A stretch of DNA of 9,009 bases from contig JAFPBM010000050.1 of assembly GCA_017424125.1 (NCBI GenBank), positions 1 to 9,009 on the forward strand, given 5' to 3'. Shown here piece by piece: positions 5,801 through 9,009 of the stretch. Position 1 is the stretch's first letter. Each line of letters begins with the position of its first letter. The translations under genes and the position numbers were made by a program. The notes below the pieces were generated by a model, which did no database searches, had not been told where the DNA came from, and saw only the letters and a program-made list of their open reading frames with translations. Origin of the DNA: Clostridia bacterium. GTDB lineage: Bacteria > Bacillota > Clostridia > Oscillospirales > Acutalibacteraceae.

Positions 5801-7411
5801 TTATTTATTTTCTTTATACTTTTTAACGGCGTTCGCTATTAAAAGATAATCGTTTGTAAGGATTGTATCTACGCCCATTTTGAGAAATTCTACCGCTTCT
5901 TCCGGCTCATCCGACCAGAAAACATTACAGATAATGCCGTTTTCGTGGGCTTTATCTATCATCTCTTTATTGAAAAAACCTTTGAAAAGTTGCACCTTTT
6001 TACAGTCGTACTCAATAGCGTTTTCAACTATGTTCCAACCGTCGTCACCAGCGCCCATACACCTTGTAATATCGGGTGCTATCTCACGTGCAAGACGCAT
6101 AAAGTTCTTGTTTCCGCACATAAAATAAACGTATTGTTTACAATCGTACTTTTCAATAAGCGCTACAATTTTTCGAAGCGCCTCTTCATCATATTCACCC
6201 ACGAAATCGGGGGTTTTAATGTGAATATTCATTATGGTATGACCTGCGAATTTTTTGAGGACTTCTTCAAATTTTAATATTTTGAGTCCCTTAAAATGCT
6301 CGTCACATTTAAATCCAAAATCAAATTTCAGCAATTCTTCATAGGTGTAATCAGAAATTTTGCCTGTACCGTCTGAAACTCTGTCAAGAACTTCATCGTG
6401 AGAAGAGACTATCTCTCCGTCCTTTGTAACCCAAAGGTCAAGTTCAATTTCCTCTGCACCGAGTGCAACCGCAGAGCCGTATGCCGCCATACTGTTTTCG
6501 GGTGCTACGGTATTAAATCCTCTGTGAGCGCAGACGCGGGGGTACGCCATTTTCCAATCGGGATTGACTATCGCGCTGCCGCTGTTGCGATATTTCCACG
6601 GACGGCGGCCTTTTTCAATATACTCATAATGTGCGGCGTCGGGATTGCCGAAGCCTGCAGGTTTATAGTATTTCTTCATCGGGTCAATATCGACCGTTTC
6701 AAGTCCTACGCGGCTTTTCATATCTAAAAGCATTTCACCGTCGGGCGCTACAACACAACTGCCGCCGCCGATATTCGTAGCCTCACCCATACTTACCGAC
6801 GAACGTACAACGTAAGCGTTGGTATTATAAGCACAAAAACGGTTAATAGTTTCAAGCGCGCTCTGCTTATCGCTGCGCTGATGCGAACAACCTATGATTA
6901 TATCGGGTTTTTGACGCGCGATTGCGGGAAAAATCTCATAAAAATAAAAATCGTAACAGGTTAAAAATGCGTATCTTATACCGTCTATTTCGATAATCTG
7001 CGGTACCGAATGTTCATAGGTATAATCGCTTACAAGTTTATAATTCGAGATTTCGCCCGGTGTTAGGTGTTGTTTATGATACGTACCAGCAAGGTTACCG
7101 TTTCTATCTATTGCGAAAGTGGTATTATAGAAGCCTTTTTCCAACTTTTCGTGTCCGTTAAAGAAAACTACCGCATTACAGCGTTTTGCGGTTTCGACAG
7201 CCTTTTTATAAAGTCTGTCGAAAAACATTTCGTACGCTTTTATTACTTCCGTTTCCGAGTGCGCCATACAAGGTGTATCGGCAGATTCAGGAAAAACGAT
7301 TAAATCCATTGTTTCATCACAAGAATCAAATGCATCCATTTCCCAACGGAAATATTCTTCTGCTTTTGAAAAATCAGTTGAATACGGCGGTTGTACTATA
7401 CAAACTTTCAT
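5801..7411 (-). CDS. Nitrilase-type carbon-nitrogen hydrolase fused to glycerophosphodiester phosphodiesterase (GDPD)
   Basis: 536-residue two-domain protein. Residues 1 to about 270 form a nitrilase-superfamily domain with the full Glu-Lys-Cys triad: E42 in VFPES, K113 in YHKQHL and C152 in TCYDFYF. Such domains hydrolyse amides or carbamoyl groups; the substrate here is unknown. Residues about 291-536 form a GDPD domain, whose family cleaves glycerophosphodiesters to glycerol-3-phosphate and an alcohol: AHRGF (295-299), APENS (303-307), EIELDLWVTKDG (321-332, acidic metal ligands), SHD (337-339) and a C-terminal GVDTILTND (513-521). The motif normally reading NIEIK is NIHIK (395-399), with His for a conserved metal-site Glu. 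No signal peptide is evident, so it is probably cytosolic. The ATG at 7411 is chosen over the one at 7435 because AGAGAGGA (7422-7429) precedes it and the promoter's predicted start is at about 7435. Monocistronic, convergent with the microprotein gene. Domain calls are firm; the joint function is not known. Confidence 0.88.
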   Translation of the reverse strand: MKVCIVQPPYSTDFSKAEEYFRWEMDAFDSCDETMDLIVFPESADTPCMAHSETEVIKAYEMFFDRLYKKAVETAKRCNAVVFFNGHEKLEKGFYNTTFAIDRNGNLAGTYHKQHLTPGEISNYKLVSDYTYEHSVPQIIEIDGIRYAFLTCYDFYFYEIFPAIARQKPDIIIGCSHQRSDKQSALETINRFCAYNTNAYVVRSSVSMGEATNIGGGSCVVAPDGEMLLDMKSRVGLETVDIDPMKKYYKPAGFGNPDAAHYEYIEKGRRPWKYRNSGSAIVNPDWKMAYPRVCAHRGFNTVAPENSMAAYGSAVALGAEEIELDLWVTKDGEIVSSHDEVLDRVSDGTGKISDYTYEELLKFDFGFKCDEHFKGLKILKFEEVLKKFAGHTIMNIHIKTPDFVGEYDEEALRKIVALIEKYDCKQYVYFMCGNKNFMRLAREIAPDITRCMGAGDDGWNIVENAIEYDCKKVQLFKGFFNKEMIDKAHENGIICNVFWSDEPEEAVEFLKMGVDTILTNDYLLIANAVKKYKENK

Positions 7412-7421
7412 ATTTTCACGT

Positions 7422-7429
7422 TCCTCTCT
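7422..7429 (-). promoter_or_regulatory. Ribosome binding site that decides the nitrilase-GDPD start
   Basis: AGAGAGGA lies 10 nt before the ATG at 7411. The upstream in-frame ATG at 7435 would place this site inside the coding region, has no Shine-Dalgarno of its own and coincides with the predicted transcription start. The protein starting at 7411 also begins MKVCIVQPP, a typical nitrilase first strand. Confidence 0.7.
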
Positions 7430-7441
7430 TTTCATAAAAAT

Positions 7442-7470
7442 ATTCTACACCAAGCGTTTTTTCTTGTCAA
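7442..7470 (-). promoter_or_regulatory. Sigma-A promoter of the nitrilase-GDPD gene
   Basis: On the minus strand TTGACA (7465-7470) and TAGAAT (7442-7447) are separated by 17 bp, eleven of twelve consensus bases. Transcription is predicted to begin near 7435, giving a leader of about 24 nt containing the Shine-Dalgarno. Confidence 0.8.
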
Positions 7471-7512
7471 TGAAAGGAATAAAAGTTTTTTGGAAAATAA
7501 TAATATAAATAT

Positions 7513-7518
7513 GGAGGG
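7513..7518 (+). promoter_or_regulatory. Ribosome binding site of glgP
   Basis: GGAGGG sits 6 nt before the ATG at 7525. The upstream A/T-rich stretch holds a -10-like TATAAA (7504-7509) without a recognisable -35, and it would start transcription inside this site. The glgP promoter is therefore not settled; it must lie in or near the roughly 110-bp spacer shared with the nitrilase-GDPD gene. Confidence 0.7.
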
Positions 7519-7524
7519 AAATCA

Positions 7525-9009
7525 ATGGAAAAATATAGTTATAAAGAGTTTTCGTTACAACTTGAAAAGAAACTGTCACATAATTTCGGCATAACGCCCG
7601 AACAGGCATCGGACGAATTTTTTTACAAAGCATGTGTGCTTGTTTTGCTTGATGTTATGCGTGAACGCAAAGCCTTATTTCAAAAAGCGACCGATGACGC
7701 CGAACACAAGCGACTTTATTATCTTAGTATGGAATTTCTTATGGGACGTTCGCTTAAAAACACTATCTATAACTTAGGTCTTGAAGATGCCATACGCAAA
7801 GCGCTTTCTAAATACAAGGTTAAACTTGAATCGCTTTACGAACTTGAGCCCGACGCGGGACTTGGCAACGGCGGTCTTGGCCGTCTTGCCGCCTGTTTTT
7901 TGGACTCTCTTTCTACGGGTGGTTACCCCGCTATGGGTTACTGTATTAAATACCAATTTGGTATTTTTCGTCAAAAATTAGTTGACGGATGGCAGACCGA
8001 GATGCCCGATTTTTGGCTACCCGGCGGTAGTGTATGGCTTGAACAACGCCCCGGTAGTGCGGTTGACGTTAAATTCGACGGATATATTGACGAGAGTTGG
8101 GACGGCAACTTTCACCACGTTACACATAGAGATTACAACGCGGTACGCGCGATGCCTTATGACCTTTTGGTTGCGGGCAAGGACGGCAAAACGGTCAATA
8201 TTTTGCGCCTTTGGAGTGCCGAAAGCCAAAAAATTGATATGGCGGCATTTAACCAGGGTGACTACCTGCGTGCGGCAGAGCAACAGGCTATGGCTGAATC
8301 CATAAGCAAGGTGCTTTATCCCGAAGATAATCATATGGAGGGTAAGGCGCTGAGACTTCGTCAGCAGTATTTCCTTGTTAGTGCCTCTATTCAAGATATT
8401 TTGCACAGGCACTTACACAAATACTCTACCCTTGAAAATCTACCCGACAAGGTAGCAATTCATATCAACGATACCCATCCCGCCCTATCTATCCCCGAAC
8501 TTATGAGGTTTTTGCTCGACGAATGTGGCTACGGATGGGATAAGGCTTGGGACATTGTAACGCGAACGGTCGCATACACCAACCACACCGTTATGAGCGA
8601 GGCGCTTGAATGTTGGCAAGAGTCTATGTTCAAACACCGTCTTCCCCGCGTTTATCAGATTATTAAGGAAATTGACAATCGTTTTCGTGATGACGTTTTG
8701 CTTAAAACGGGTGACAGTGCACTTGCAGAGCGCACGGCTATTATCAAAAACGGTATGATTCATATGGCAAATCTTTGTGTCGCTTCGTGTCACAGCGTTA
8801 ACGGTGTTTCCAAACTACACAGTAAAATTCTTACCGATTCGCTCTTCAACGATTATTACAAATTAACGCCACACAAGTTCAAAAACGTAACAAACGGCAT
8901 TGCACACCGCCGTTGGCTTTGTCAGGCAAACCCCGCGCTTACTGAGTTCCTTATAGAAAAAATCGGTGACGGATTTATTATGGACGCCGAAAAGTTATCT
9001 GCACTTGCC
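7525..9009 (+). CDS. glgP: Glycogen/starch/alpha-glucan phosphorylase, GT35 family (3' end outside window)
   Basis: Cytosolic PLP enzyme family that releases glucose-1-phosphate from the non-reducing ends of glycogen or maltodextrin. The open frame runs 495 codons to the right edge without a stop; full-length phosphorylases have about 750-850 residues, so the C-terminal domain with the PLP lysine is not visible. Conserved stretches in order: YYLSMEFLMGRSL (65-77), EPDAGLGNGGLGRL (108-121, substrate/phosphate-site glycine loop), HINDTHPAL (313-321) and NVTNGIAHRRW (454-464; the common form is NGITPRRW). The ATG at 7525 has GGAGGG 6 nt upstream, and the N-terminus is short, without the extended allosteric leader of eukaryotic phosphorylases, as is usual in bacteria. 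Divergent from the nitrilase-GDPD gene. No other glycogen gene is visible, so an operon with glg genes further right cannot be judged. Confidence 0.96.
   Translation, partial: MEKYSYKEFSLQLEKKLSHNFGITPEQASDEFFYKACVLVLLDVMRERKALFQKATDDAEHKRLYYLSMEFLMGRSLKNTIYNLGLEDAIRKALSKYKVKLESLYELEPDAGLGNGGLGRLAACFLDSLSTGGYPAMGYCIKYQFGIFRQKLVDGWQTEMPDFWLPGGSVWLEQRPGSAVDVKFDGYIDESWDGNFHHVTHRDYNAVRAMPYDLLVAGKDGKTVNILRLWSAESQKIDMAAFNQGDYLRAAEQQAMAESISKVLYPEDNHMEGKALRLRQQYFLVSASIQDILHRHLHKYSTLENLPDKVAIHINDTHPALSIPELMRFLLDECGYGWDKAWDIVTRTVAYTNHTVMSEALECWQESMFKHRLPRVYQIIKEIDNRFRDDVLLKTGDSALAERTAIIKNGMIHMANLCVASCHSVNGVSKLHSKILTDSLFNDYYKLTPHKFKNVTNGIAHRRWLCQANPALTEFLIEKIGDGFIMDAEKLSALA

Noticed and set aside
7412..7435. 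An 8-residue extension of the nitrilase-GDPD protein from the ATG at 7435
   Set aside because: The predicted transcription start coincides with this ATG and the Shine-Dalgarno lies downstream of it, so the ATG at 7411 is better. A leaderless start cannot be fully excluded.
8017..8412. 131-codon minus-strand open frame inside glgP, along with others at 7774-7974 and 8485-8793
   Set aside because: They lie antisense to a strongly conserved glycogen phosphorylase, show no family motif and have no ribosome binding site context; they are chance frames.
1..9009. Mobile element, CRISPR array, toxin-antitoxin or defence island
   Set aside because: No transposase or integrase motif, no direct-repeat array, no tRNA-associated attachment site and no composition break is seen; the gene content is core chromosomal.

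Overview
The window looks like a piece of chromosome from a low-to-moderate GC, Gram-positive Clostridia-type bacterium, probably an uncultured gut lineage. The grounds are A/T-rich spacers, strong GGAGG-type ribosome binding sites, near-consensus sigma-A promoters, frequent TTG starts, and the YfmF/YfmH M16 peptidase pair typical of Firmicutes. This placement is inferred from style and gene content, not from a marker gene. I see no mobile element, CRISPR array, tRNA, rRNA or phage gene.

Left part, minus strand (about 3905 down to 1): a tight four-gene operon reads yfmF, yfmH, lgt, folD. yfmF and yfmH overlap by one base (TAATG). The yfmH-lgt gap is 14 nt and the lgt-folD gap 2 nt. folD runs off the left edge. 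The operon pairs two M16 metallopeptidase-like proteins with complementary halves of an active site. Behind them come the lipoprotein diacylglyceryl transferase and the folate C1 enzyme.

Middle, plus strand (4018-5754): a cardiolipin synthase gene with a TTG start is followed by a 48-codon membrane microprotein gene. The latter has a perfect consensus promoter (TTGACA-N17-TATAAT) starting four bases after the cls stop codon. A strong hairpin at 5769-5797 lies between this gene and the convergent gene on its right and can terminate both.

Right part: a minus-strand gene (7411 down to 5801) encodes a fused two-domain protein, a nitrilase-type carbon-nitrogen hydrolase followed by a glycerophosphodiester phosphodiesterase (GDPD). 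It has its own good promoter. Divergent from it, glgP (glycogen phosphorylase) starts at 7525 and runs off the right edge with about 495 codons visible.

Three neighbouring enzymes act on glycerophospholipids or their products: Lgt consumes phosphatidylglycerol, Cls condenses it, and GDPD domains hydrolyse deacylated lipid head groups. They are in different transcription units, so a shared role is only a suggestion. Most of the window is ordinary housekeeping. The items most worth a second look are the nitrilase-GDPD fusion, with a substitution in a conserved GDPD metal-site motif, and the microprotein driven by an unusually perfect promoter.
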